Of a DNA stretch of 12,340 nucleotides, positions 1-5,509 are shown in pieces. Origin of the DNA: JAIRTY01 sp050257395 (lineage in GTDB: Bacteria; Actinomycetota; Actinomycetes; Streptosporangiales; Streptosporangiaceae); assembly GCA_050257395.1 (NCBI GenBank), contig JBLMWU010000098.1:1-12340 (forward strand), read 5' to 3'. The translations under genes were made by a program, and so were the position numbers. The notes under the pieces are model-generated. The model did not search any database. It saw only the letters and a list, made by a program, of their open reading frames with translations, and had not been told where the DNA came from. How positions within the stretch are numbered: the stretch's first letter is position 1; the number at the start of each line of letters is the position of its first letter.

Positions 1-1
1 C

Positions 2-346
2 TTAGCCAATGCCGAGCTGCTGACGGCGGACTGCGAGGACCGTCGCGATGACGTCCATCGGATGGATGCCGATTGGCGGCGGCGGGCTTACCTGAGCCTC
101 AATGACCGACAGCAGGCGGAAGGCCTCTTCCTGGCTGGCGCCCAGGGTCATGCGCCGATACCTCCGCAGGTAATCTTCGGCCCAATGGACAGTCCTGTCT
201 GACAGCCGCGACACATCCACTTCTTGTGCCCAGGCGAGCAGGTCCGGCCGTACCGCATCGGGACCCGGCACCGCATCGGGACCAGCCGGGATTGGTACCG
301 CATCGGGGTCCGGCTGTGCTTTCCGCCGCCACCAGCGCCAGGGCAT
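2..346 (-). CDS. Hypothetical protein with PDAV repeats (mobile-element remnant region)
   Basis: This is a complete 114-residue frame of unknown function. The ATG at 346 is preceded by GAAGGTGAG, a fair ribosome binding site, and the TAA stop lies at 2-4. The protein has a short basic, Trp-rich start (MPWRWWRRK), then a Pro/Asp-rich linker (about residues 12-33) with PDAV three times, and then a predominantly helical region (about 34-100) rich in Arg, Glu and Leu, with the segment RTVHWAEDYLRRYRRM. There is no signal peptide or membrane helix. It starts four bases after the stop of the preceding frame (350-652) and in the same phase, so the two may be an operon or pieces of one broken gene. 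Its position beside an integrase remnant suggests element cargo; that is inference. The balanced composition and the ribosome binding site favour a real gene, but no family is recognised. Confidence 0.5.
   Translation of the reverse strand: MPWRWWRRKAQPDPDAVPIPAGPDAVPGPDAVRPDLLAWAQEVDVSRLSDRTVHWAEDYLRRYRRMTLGASQEEAFRLLSVIEAQVSPPPPIGIHPMDVIATVLAVRRQQLGIG
248..312. repeat. Three imperfect direct repeats, core ACCGCATCGGG
   Basis: Three copies of a roughly 12-base unit, (t/c)accgcatcgggac, begin at about 251, 269 and 296 on the plus strand. They encode the PDAV repeats of the minus-strand frame at 2-346. The spacing is irregular (18 and 27 bases) and each spacing is a multiple of three, so copy changes keep the frame. 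This is a coding minisatellite, not a CRISPR array. Confidence 0.7.
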
Positions 347-349
347 AGC

Positions 350-652
350 TCACCTTCGCTGTAAGGTATCGCTCCTGCTCACCCCCTGCCAAGTGGCCGT
401 GCTGATCGGCAAGAGTCCCCAAGTCCTGGCCGTTCTTCCGATAGGCGCCTTCTGATCCGTAGGCACCCATGAGGCGTCCGAAGGGGTTCGGACCGGTCCA
501 GCCGCTCGGCTCGGCCGCGGCGGATAGTGCGCCTGTGCCCGCCGTTCTCCGATGCCGTTCGCCCGGGTGGCTCCCAGCGTGGCTCCCGCGTCCGGCGACG
601 TTGCTGTCGCCACTGCTGTCAGGATTGCGCTCGGCTCCGCACCCGTGAGCAT
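350..652 (-). CDS. Hypothetical protein, frame uncertain, possibly decayed
   Basis: This 100-residue frame starts at ATG 652 inside the end of the upstream frame (overlap 619-652) and ends with TGA at 350-352, just before the ATG at 346. Its N-terminal half is Ala/Thr-rich and low in complexity. From about 505 to 346 a different minus-strand frame reads as a more natural protein (GWTGPNPFGRLMGAY followed by a Gly/Gln/Glu-rich stretch). This suggests either a frameshift within an ancestral gene or that the annotated frame is wrong over its second half. No domain, signal peptide or membrane helix is recognised. The ribosome binding site is poor (CAGGCAAC before ATG). Third-position G+C is similar in both frames, so composition does not decide. 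It may be a broken gene belonging to the integrated element. Confidence 0.25.
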   Translation of the reverse strand: MLTGAEPSAILTAVATATSPDAGATLGATRANGIGERRAQAHYPPRPSRAAGPVRTPSDASWVPTDQKAPIGRTARTWGLLPISTATWQGVSRSDTLQRR

Positions 653-924
653 GTTGCCTGGACTGCCCGGATATCGCGCATGAGCTTCTGCGCCGCATCG
701 CCGATGGGCTGTGGACTTTTGTGGGGCCGGTACCTGACGCGTGCAGTTCCGAAGGTGGCCAGGTCGGCGTCGATCCGGCGCATTTGGCGGGCGAGTGGCG
801 CTGGGAACGGCACAACCTTTATCGATGTCACCGGTCGTCCGGTGAAGGTGGTCCTAGCCATGGCCTTGTGGGCAGCCACAATCTCCGGGCCGAGGGCTTC
901 CAACCTTTTTTGAGCGACGATCAT
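619..924 (-). CDS. Hypothetical protein, 101 residues, probably truncated element gene
   Basis: This minus-strand frame of 101 residues has its ATG at 924 and its TGA at 619-621. The residue mix looks protein-like: a helical start (VAQKRLEALGPEIVAAHKAM), a beta-like segment (TSIKVVPFPAP) and a second basic helix (LARQMRRIDADLATF). No family is recognised. There is no convincing ribosome binding site before 924, and the frame is closed by a stop at 940-942. The start sits exactly where the plus-strand integrase remnant begins (923), so the 5' part of this gene may have been lost at the same junction. Its last 34 bases overlap the next frame (350-652). A later start, such as GTG at about 879 or ATG at about 861, cannot be excluded. 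Confidence 0.3.
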   Translation of the reverse strand: MIVAQKRLEALGPEIVAAHKAMARTTFTGRPVTSIKVVPFPAPLARQMRRIDADLATFGTARVRYRPHKSPQPIGDAAQKLMRDIRAVQATCSRVRSRAQS

Positions 925-1180
925 GTCGTGCGGGGTCGTTCACGATTTGCGCCATACGGCAGCTTCGCTCTGGCTGGGGGCAGGCGCTGATCCGAAGGTC
1001 GTTCAGCGGGTGCTGGGGCATGCCACCGCTGCCATGACGATGGACCTGTACGGGCACATGGTCGATGCCAACTTGTGGCAGGCTGCCCAGCGGCTCGGGG
1101 GCATCACGGGGGCATCTGAGCCATCTGGACGCCACGCCCAGGACGGCGGCGAGGCAGGGCCGGGCGCAAAGTCCCTGTAG
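923..1180 (+). pseudogene. Tyrosine recombinase (phage/ICE integrase), C-terminal remnant
   Basis: Only about the last 85 residues of a tyrosine site-specific recombinase remain, where intact actinobacterial integrases have roughly 350-450. Visible catalytic parts are HDLRHTAA (box II His-x-x-Arg), RVLGHATAAMT (the GH of the His/Trp position) and MDLYGHM, whose Tyr is the expected nucleophile. The N-terminal SAM-like core-binding domain and the first catalytic Arg are absent. The frame is closed by a stop at 911-913, so the ATG at 923 is probably accidental. The gene ends 19 bases before the 3' end of a tRNA-Thr gene read from the opposite strand, the standard arrangement for an integrase at its attachment site. 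The fragment cannot be an active recombinase. It marks an element that was deleted or rearranged, with a breakpoint near 911-940. Confidence 0.85.
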
Positions 1181-1199
1181 AAACGGGGGTTCCGGTGGG

Positions 1200-1245
1200 A
1201 GCCGCCTATCGGAATCGAACCGATGACCTACGCATTACGAGTGCG
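1200..1245. other. Putative attachment site (3' half of tRNA-Thr)
   Basis: The 3' half of the tRNA, from the anticodon loop to the discriminator base, lies next to the integrase remnant and is the expected core of the attachment site. Integrases of this kind commonly recombine within the T-arm or anticodon arm and restore the tRNA 3' end. No second copy of this segment is present in the window, so the exact core and the other element end cannot be set. Confidence 0.35.
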
Positions 1246-1273
1246 TCGCTCTGACCGACTGAGCTAAGGCGGC
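1200..1273 (-). tRNA. tRNA-Thr (anticodon CGU)
   Basis: The minus strand folds as a full cloverleaf. The acceptor arms are GCCGCCT and AGGCGGC, the D-stem is GCTC/GAGC, the anticodon stem is ACGCA/TGCGT around loop CTCGTAA, and the T-stem is ATCGG/CCGAT around loop TTCGATT. The anticodon is CGU, which reads the threonine codon ACG. The discriminator base is U at 1200 and CCA is not encoded. The 3' end faces the integrase remnant at 923-1180, so this gene was probably the chromosomal attachment site of the element. The gene is intact. Confidence 0.97.
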
Positions 1274-1300
1274 GGCACTGCCTGAGCTGGCAGCGCCATG

Positions 1301-1306
1301 AGTCTA
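1301..1306 (-). promoter_or_regulatory. Possible -10 element for tRNA-Thr
   Basis: On the minus strand TAGACT (TAnnnT pattern) lies 27 bases upstream of the tRNA 5' end, a plausible distance for a short leader. No good TTGACA-like -35 element is seen 16-18 bases further upstream. Co-transcription from the SnoaL-like gene at 1354-1878 is an alternative. Confidence 0.25.
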
Positions 1307-1353
1307 CCGGCCCCGGCAGCAGGGCGCTCACGGCCCGGCAGCCAGGGCGGCGC

Positions 1354-1878
1354 TCAGCGGCGGCGCGGCGGCCGGCCCGCCCGGGCGACGGCGCGCTGCA
1401 GGCCCGCCATGAGCTTGGCCTGCGGGCTCTCCGGCATCGGCATGACGCCGACCTGCCGCAGCAGCCCCATGCTGTCGTAGAGGATCGTGTGCCGGGCGAA
1501 CAGGCCGTCCTCGAACTCGTAGAAGCAGACCCCCGAGAACGACGCCTTCTTGCCGGTGGGCCCGAATCCCGGCGGCTCGATCGGGCCGGTCATCGTGCCC
1601 ACCGCGTGCCAGCGCGCCGCCACCCGGCCGCTGTCCGCGAGGTAGATCTCCATCTCGTCGAGCATGAACTGCAGGTCCGGGAACGCGCGGAACATCGCCG
1701 CGGCCCGCACGGCGATCGCCGCCCGGCCCCGCACCGGCTCGGCCAGCTCCGGGTCGTCCCAGAGCGCGTCCACGGTGTGCAGCTCGATGAGTTTGTCCAG
1801 GTCGTGTTCGTTGAGCGCGCGGAACAGCGCCTCCACCCGGGTCCGGACCTCGGTGCCCACGGCACTGACTTCTGCCAT
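1354..1878 (-). CDS. SnoaL-like / NTF2-fold protein (ester cyclase-type)
   Basis: This 174-residue protein fits the SnoaL-like part of the NTF2 superfamily, a cone-shaped alpha+beta barrel. Typical signs are the opening helix (VEALFRALNEHDLDKLIELHT), the DDPELAEPVRGRAAI segment (the 'G-R-x-A-I' turn), AAMFRAFPDLQF, and beta strands that include VAARWHAVGTMTG and a GVCFYEFEDGLF strand. The core is about 135 residues; the Arg/Pro-rich tail after about 150 is extra. Members include polyketide cyclases, limonene-epoxide-hydrolase relatives and many proteins with no known substrate, so the reaction cannot be assigned. There is no signal peptide, so it is cytoplasmic. The ATG at 1878 follows a G-rich stretch (AGGGGG, nine bases upstream). 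It is probably a single-gene transcript, with the tRNA downstream on the same strand. Confidence 0.8.
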   Translation of the reverse strand: MAEVSAVGTEVRTRVEALFRALNEHDLDKLIELHTVDALWDDPELAEPVRGRAAIAVRAAAMFRAFPDLQFMLDEMEIYLADSGRVAARWHAVGTMTGPIEPPGFGPTGKKASFSGVCFYEFEDGLFARHTILYDSMGLLRQVGVMPMPESPQAKLMAGLQRAVARAGRPPRRR

Positions 1879-2005
1879 CTCTGATCATCCCCCTGCTGGG
1901 GATTCCCGGGAGGCTCCCGTGCCGGCCCCCTGATTACGAGCCTGCCGGCCGCCCGGCCCGCGATCCAGGGACGAAGGTCACCTGTCGCCACTGCCGGCCC
2001 GGGAT

Positions 2006-2048
2006 GCGGAACGGGCCCCTCCCCGGCCGGGGAAGGGCCCAGTTCCGC
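2006..2048 (-). terminator. Long GC-rich hairpin, probable terminator of the secreted-protein gene
   Basis: Arms starting GCGGAAC (2006-2012) and ending GTTCCGC (2042-2048) continue inward through GGGCCC, CCCC and GG pairs, with one bulge and one mismatch. This gives nearly 20 paired positions around a GGCC centre. It begins ten bases after the TGA of the gene at 2059-2703. There is no U-tract, which is common for actinobacterial terminators. It could also work for transcription from the other side, but no plus-strand gene ends here. Confidence 0.7.
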
Positions 2049-2058
2049 GCGTGAAGCC

Positions 2059-2703
2059 TCAGCCGGTGATGTTGCCGTCCCCCGGCAGCTGGCCGTCGCC
2101 GTTGAACGAGCCGTCCACCCAATGCTGGTGGTGCCGCGCCTTGTAGTAGTAGCCGTAGTCAGTCTCGTTCACGCCCACGACGGCCGCCCAGGACGGGAAG
2201 AACAGCGTCGGCCAGAGGTAGCTCGGGTCGGCGTTGCCGTACACGACGTGCGGCACGCGGCCGGCCTTCGGCAGCGCGTTCGCGTAGAAGGTCGCGAACA
2301 GGCCGTAGCCGTGGAAGCTGCCCTTGACCTGCCGCTTGATCAGCACGCCCGGATAGGTACCGAAGTTCGGGCTCTGCTGGCCTGCGATCGTCCGGAACGA
2401 ACCGCGATCGGCGAGCCTGGCGGTGAACGCGTAACAGTGCCCGGTGACGACACCGCAGCTGCTGAGCGGAGCCATCCCGCGGAACGTGACCTTCGCGGTC
2501 CGGGTGAAGTAGTCGTACGCCCAGTAGTTGCCGGCGCCGCCGCCATCCCCGCGGTGCACGAGGTGGGTGACCGCCGTGACGGTGTGCGGGAACGAGTGGT
2601 GATGATGATGCGTGCTTGCCGCTGCCGCGGACGCGGCGGTGAGCGGCAGGATGGCGGCGGCCGCCACTGCGGGCAGCCAGTGCCGGAGACCCTTGATCGT
2701 CAT
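2059..2703 (-). CDS. Secreted protein of unknown function with poly-His stretch
   Basis: The predicted precursor has 214 residues. It starts with a Sec-type signal peptide: MTIKGLRHW, a hydrophobic Ala/Leu core (about 10-22), and a likely cut after Ala-Ser-Ala-Ala-Ala near residue 29. The mature protein starts with THHHHHSF, a natural five-His run. It then has a beta-rich, aromatic domain with YWAYDYFTRTAKVTF, a Cys pair (SSCGVVTGHCYAF) that may form a disulphide, and a C-terminal motif HWVDGSFNGDGQLPGDGNITG whose NGDG and GDGN turns could bind a metal ion. No enzyme motif is recognised. A longer frame opens at 2784, but the ATG at 2703 places the signal peptide at the N-terminus and is preferred. 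Its ribosome binding site (GGGGAAGG) is about 12 bases away, longer than ideal. It appears monocistronic. Confidence 0.75.
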   Translation of the reverse strand: MTIKGLRHWLPAVAAAAILPLTAASAAAASTHHHHHSFPHTVTAVTHLVHRGDGGGAGNYWAYDYFTRTAKVTFRGMAPLSSCGVVTGHCYAFTARLADRGSFRTIAGQQSPNFGTYPGVLIKRQVKGSFHGYGLFATFYANALPKAGRVPHVVYGNADPSYLWPTLFFPSWAAVVGVNETDYGYYYKARHHQHWVDGSFNGDGQLPGDGNITG

Positions 2704-2726
2704 GATGAGTGTCTGCCTTCCCCCAC

Positions 2727-2749
2727 GGGGCAGAGCGGGGCTCTCCCCC
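2727..2749 (-). promoter_or_regulatory. Leader hairpin before the secreted-protein gene
   Basis: The arms AGAGC and GCTCT around a three-base loop extend, past a bulged base, to GGGG/CCCC. The hairpin sits about 24-46 bases upstream of the ATG at 2703, just before the ribosome binding site. It might affect mRNA stability or translation; this is inference. If the gene really starts at 2784, it lies inside the coding region. Confidence 0.25.
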
Positions 2750-2811
2750 CGGGCCATCCCGGCAGCCCCCTCTTTATCCCCCATTAGCTGACGTCACCCC
2801 GGCAGCAAGGG

Positions 2812-2840
2812 TTGACATCGGCGGAACTTCATGAGATAAG
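2812..2840 (+). promoter_or_regulatory. Near-consensus sigma-70-type promoter, antisense to peptidase gene
   Basis: A perfect TTGACA (2812-2817) is followed after exactly 17 bases by GATAAG (2835-2840), which matches four of six positions of the TATAAT consensus. It points right, into the 3' end of the minus-strand peptidase gene (stop at 2872-2874), and no plus-strand gene follows. If active, it would give an antisense RNA. Confidence 0.35.
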
Positions 2841-2859
2841 CCACGCCACTGGTGGGCGG

Positions 2860-2879
2860 GCGGCTGGCGGGTCAGCCGC
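2860..2879 (-). terminator. Hairpin over the stop codon of the peptidase gene
   Basis: The arms GCGGCTG (2860-2866) and CAGCCGC (2873-2879) form seven base pairs around a six-base loop, and the TGA stop lies within them. There is no U-tract downstream on the minus strand. This is a weak candidate terminator for the PSP1-peptidase operon. Confidence 0.35.
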
Positions 2880-4446
2880 AGAGGGTGCCGCTGCGCGGCG
2901 GCTTGAGGCTGATCAGGTACTGGTCGACCGCCGTGTCGACGCAGGAGCTGCCCTCGCGGTAGGCGGTGTGGCCGTCACCGTTCCAGGCGAGCAGCACGCC
3001 GGACTGGAGCGTGTGCGCGAGCGCCTGCGCGTCCCGGAACGGGGTCGCCGGGTCCCTGGTCGTCCCCACCACCAGGATCGGCGGCGCGCCCGCCGCCCGC
3101 AGCGGCGGCACCGCCTGGCCTTTCACCGGCCAGTACGCGCACGGCAGGCTGCCCCACATGATCGGCGCGCCGAACTGGGGGGCGGACTTCGCCGCGGAGG
3201 CCGCCGCCGACTGCCACACCGGCAGCGACCGCGGCCAGGGCCGGTCCACGCAGTTGACCGCGGTGTTGGCGGCGGTGAGGTTGGAGTAGTGCCCGTTCGG
3301 GCTGCGCTCCACCAGCAGGTCACCGAGTTCCACCATGAGGGTGCCGTCGCCGCTGAACGCGGCGGTCAGCCCGGACCGCAGGTACGGCCAGTAGGACTTG
3401 CTGTACAGGGAGGCCGCCACCCCGTTCAGCAGCAGCGGCTCGTTCCCGGGCTGCCCGCTGATCGAGCTGGCGAGCGGCTTGCGGCCGGCCCGGTCCAGCA
3501 GCCCCTGCAGCCGCCCGATGGCGGCGCTGACCGTGCCGCCGTGCCCGAGCGGGCAGCTGGACTGCCGCAGGCAGTTGGCGGCGAACGAGCGCAGCGCGAC
3601 CTGGAACCCCTGCGCCTGCACCGCGTTCATGCTGATCGCGGACTCGCCCGGGTTGACCGCCCCGTCCAGCACCAGCGCCCGCACGTGGCTGGGGAAGAGC
3701 TGCGCGTACCAGGCGCCCAGGTAGGTGCCGTAGGACTTGCCCAGGTAGGTCAGCTTGGCGTCGCCGAGCACCGCCCGCAGCACGTCCATGTCCCGGGCGG
3801 CGCTGGCGGTGCCGACATACGGCAGCAGCGGGCCGGAATGCTGCTGGCACCCCTGGGCGAAGACCTTGCTCTGCGACACCACCTGCGAGAGCTGGGCGGC
3901 GTTGTCCGGGTTGTCGTTGGTGGAGAAGTACCTGTCCAGCTGCGGCCCGCTCAGGCAGGTGAGCGCCGGGACGCTGGCGCCGACGCCGCGGGGGTCGAAG
4001 CCGACCACGTCGAAGCGGGCGCGGACCGCGGGCGAGACCTGGCTGCGGGCCTGCAGCGCGTACTGGATCCCGGAGCCGCCGGGCCCGCCCGGGTTGACCA
4101 CCAGCGAGCCGATCCGCTGAGACGGATTGCTGGCGGGCAGCTTGATCACCGGCAGCGAGAAGCGCCGCCAGCCCGGCCGCTGGTAGTCGAACGGGACCCA
4201 CATCCGCGCGCACTGGAAGCCGCGGCTGCACGGCTTCCACTGCAGCTTCTGGGAGTCGTAGCCGGCCAGGGTGACGGGCGGCGCCCCGGCCGGATTCACG
4301 GCCTTGCTGATGCCGGGGCTGGTGGGGGACGCGCTGCTGGCATGCCCGCCGGGGCTGCCGGTGCTGCAGGCGCTGAACGCCAGGGCAGCGGTGAGCGCCA
4401 GCACCGCGGGCGCGGAGCGCCGGCCCACCCGCCAGCCGTGGCTCAC
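2872..4446 (-). CDS. TAP-family alpha/beta-hydrolase lipoprotein (S33-type peptidase)
   Basis: The 524-residue protein is exported and probably lipid-anchored. A basic start and hydrophobic stretch (12-24) end in FSAC, a near-lipobox with Cys27. The hydrolase fold shows the oxyanion motif NPGGPGGSG (118-126), FDPRGVG (150-156) and the nucleophile elbow GKSYG (Ser238). The TAP-like C-terminal part supplies the probable acid in TTRDPATPF (Asp465) and the His in GDGHTAY (His493), so the triad is complete. Relatives are the Streptomyces tripeptidyl aminopeptidases, SlpD/SlpE and mycobacterial CaeA/Hip1; this suggests release of short N-terminal peptides outside the cell. The substrate is not known. 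The GTG start at 4446 overlaps the PSP1 stop as GTGA, indicating translational coupling, and puts the signal peptide at the N-terminus. The frame stays open upstream to 4857, but that part is a shadow of the PSP1 gene. Confidence 0.9.
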   Translation of the reverse strand: MSHGWRVGRRSAPAVLALTAALAFSACSTGSPGGHASSASPTSPGISKAVNPAGAPPVTLAGYDSQKLQWKPCSRGFQCARMWVPFDYQRPGWRRFSLPVIKLPASNPSQRIGSLVVNPGGPGGSGIQYALQARSQVSPAVRARFDVVGFDPRGVGASVPALTCLSGPQLDRYFSTNDNPDNAAQLSQVVSQSKVFAQGCQQHSGPLLPYVGTASAARDMDVLRAVLGDAKLTYLGKSYGTYLGAWYAQLFPSHVRALVLDGAVNPGESAISMNAVQAQGFQVALRSFAANCLRQSSCPLGHGGTVSAAIGRLQGLLDRAGRKPLASSISGQPGNEPLLLNGVAASLYSKSYWPYLRSGLTAAFSGDGTLMVELGDLLVERSPNGHYSNLTAANTAVNCVDRPWPRSLPVWQSAAASAAKSAPQFGAPIMWGSLPCAYWPVKGQAVPPLRAAGAPPILVVGTTRDPATPFRDAQALAHTLQSGVLLAWNGDGHTAYREGSSCVDTAVDQYLISLKPPRSGTLCG

Positions 4447-5324
4447 CTGGCGGCCCCGTTGCCGTCGCTGGCCCCGGCGTCCCGGGCGCCGCCGTGGGCC
4501 GCGGCACCGTCGCCGTAGGCCGTCTCGTACGCCTTGCGGGAGCCGCACACGCTCGCCCGCGAGCAGGCGGTCCGCCGCCCGTCCCCGGTGAGCTTCACCA
4601 CGACCTTGTCGCCCGGCACGTTGTGGCCGGTGACGACGCCCGGCCCCTCCGGGGTGTCCACGGTCTCGCCGAACCGCGGAGCCTCCTTGCGGAAGTCCTG
4701 GTACAGCGGGTGCTCGTACTTGAGGCAGCACATCAGCCGCCCGCAGGCCCCGGCGATCCGCAGCGGGTTGACCGGCAGATCCTGGTCCTTGGCCATCCGC
4801 ACCGAGACCGGCTCGAAGTCCTTGAGGAACGTGGAGCAGCACAGGTCCCGCCCGCACGGCCCGATCCCGCCCTGCAGCCTGGCCTCGTCACGCGGCCCGA
4901 TCTGCCGCAGCTCCACCCGGGTGCCGAGCCGCCCCGCCAGGTCGCGCACCAGCGCCCGGAAGTCCACCCGGTGCGGCGCGCTGAAGTACACGGTGTACAC
5001 CGGCGGCGAGCCGGTGTAGTCCACGCCGATGACCTTCATGGGCAGGCCGTGCTCGCGCACCAGCCGCCGGGCAGTCACCCGCGCCTGCGCCCGCCGGGCC
5101 TTGTTCGCCTCGTCGCGGGCCAGGTGCTCCTCGGTCGCGATGCCCGCGCAGACCGGCAGCCCGCCGACGTCCTCGGCCACCCACTGCGGCGCCCACACGC
5201 ACTCCGCCACCTCGGGACCGGACTCAGTGGGCACGAGCACCTTGGTCCCGACCGCGGGGGTGTGCTCCCCGGGATCGAGGTAGTAGAGCCGTCCATAGCG
5301 CTCAAAGCTGACGGCCATCATCAT
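4443..5324 (-). CDS. ricT: PSP1 domain protein (RicT/YaaT-like)
   Basis: The 293-residue protein opens with FERYGRLYYLDPG, typical of the family, and has the PSP1 core across about 10-240. Two Cys clusters are intact: CGRDLCC (157-163) and CGRLMCC (194-200). In Bacillus subtilis YaaT/RicT equivalent cysteines help hold an iron-sulphur cluster in the RicAFT complex, which affects RNase Y-dependent mRNA maturation. The partners RicA and RicF are not in this window and are generally not known from actinobacteria, so the role here is uncertain. As in Firmicutes, the gene lies close to holB and tmk, which supports orthology. The Ala/Gly-rich tail after about 265 is probably disordered. The start could be GTG 5330 or ATG 5324, 5321 or 5318; 5324 is chosen because GGGTGGG lies just upstream. 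The stop overlaps the peptidase start. Confidence 0.9.
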   Translation of the reverse strand: MMMAVSFERYGRLYYLDPGEHTPAVGTKVLVPTESGPEVAECVWAPQWVAEDVGGLPVCAGIATEEHLARDEANKARRAQARVTARRLVREHGLPMKVIGVDYTGSPPVYTVYFSAPHRVDFRALVRDLAGRLGTRVELRQIGPRDEARLQGGIGPCGRDLCCSTFLKDFEPVSVRMAKDQDLPVNPLRIAGACGRLMCCLKYEHPLYQDFRKEAPRFGETVDTPEGPGVVTGHNVPGDKVVVKLTGDGRRTACSRASVCGSRKAYETAYGDGAAAHGGARDAGASDGNGAAR

Positions 5325-5417
5325 GCCCACCCGAACAGGGTACGTGCCGCCTCCGCCCGCCGCACGGGCCCGGGTGGCCGCCGGGACCGGGAAAGGCGGC
5401 GCCCCGCGGCGCCGGAA

Positions 5418-5459
5418 TGGCGGCCTGCGGCTACCGGCCGTTACTTTTTCCGGGTTTTT
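5418..5459 (+). promoter_or_regulatory. Hairpin plus two T-runs upstream of the small membrane-protein gene
   Basis: TGGCGGCC (5418-5425) can pair with GGCCGTTA (5436-5443), including two G-U pairs. A run of five T follows at 5445-5449 and another at 5455-5459. On the plus strand this resembles an intrinsic terminator, but it is upstream of the only plus-strand gene nearby, so it could be a leader attenuator or a chance structure. On the minus strand it lies in the probable promoter region of the PSP1 gene. Confidence 0.3.
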
Positions 5460-5509
5460 CCGACTCGGAGTTCCGCTGCCTTGCCCTTGCCGGCGCAGGA
5501 TGGCATGTT

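Noticed and set aside
248..312. CRISPR array
   Set aside because: The units are only about 12 bases with short, uneven spacers, and they encode an in-frame amino-acid repeat; there are no cas genes.
99..815. Single 238-residue minus-strand gene covering the left region
   Set aside because: Only its middle part (about 346-505) looks protein-like; both ends are low-complexity shadows of other frames. The middle part is noted as a possible frameshifted piece.
2789..2796. TGACGTCA palindrome as an operator for the secreted-protein gene
   Set aside because: An eight-base palindrome is expected by chance at this scale, and nothing else supports a binding site.
2812..4518. Plus-strand open frame of 568 residues opposite the peptidase gene
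   Set aside because: It is Arg/Gly/Ala-rich with no motif. It mirrors the third-position GC bias of the true minus-strand gene, which has a signal peptide and a full catalytic triad.
4447..4857. N-terminal extension of the peptidase to 4857
   Set aside because: The extension reads as Arg/Gly-rich shadow of the PSP1 gene and would bury the signal peptide; the GTG at 4446 gives a proper lipoprotein start.
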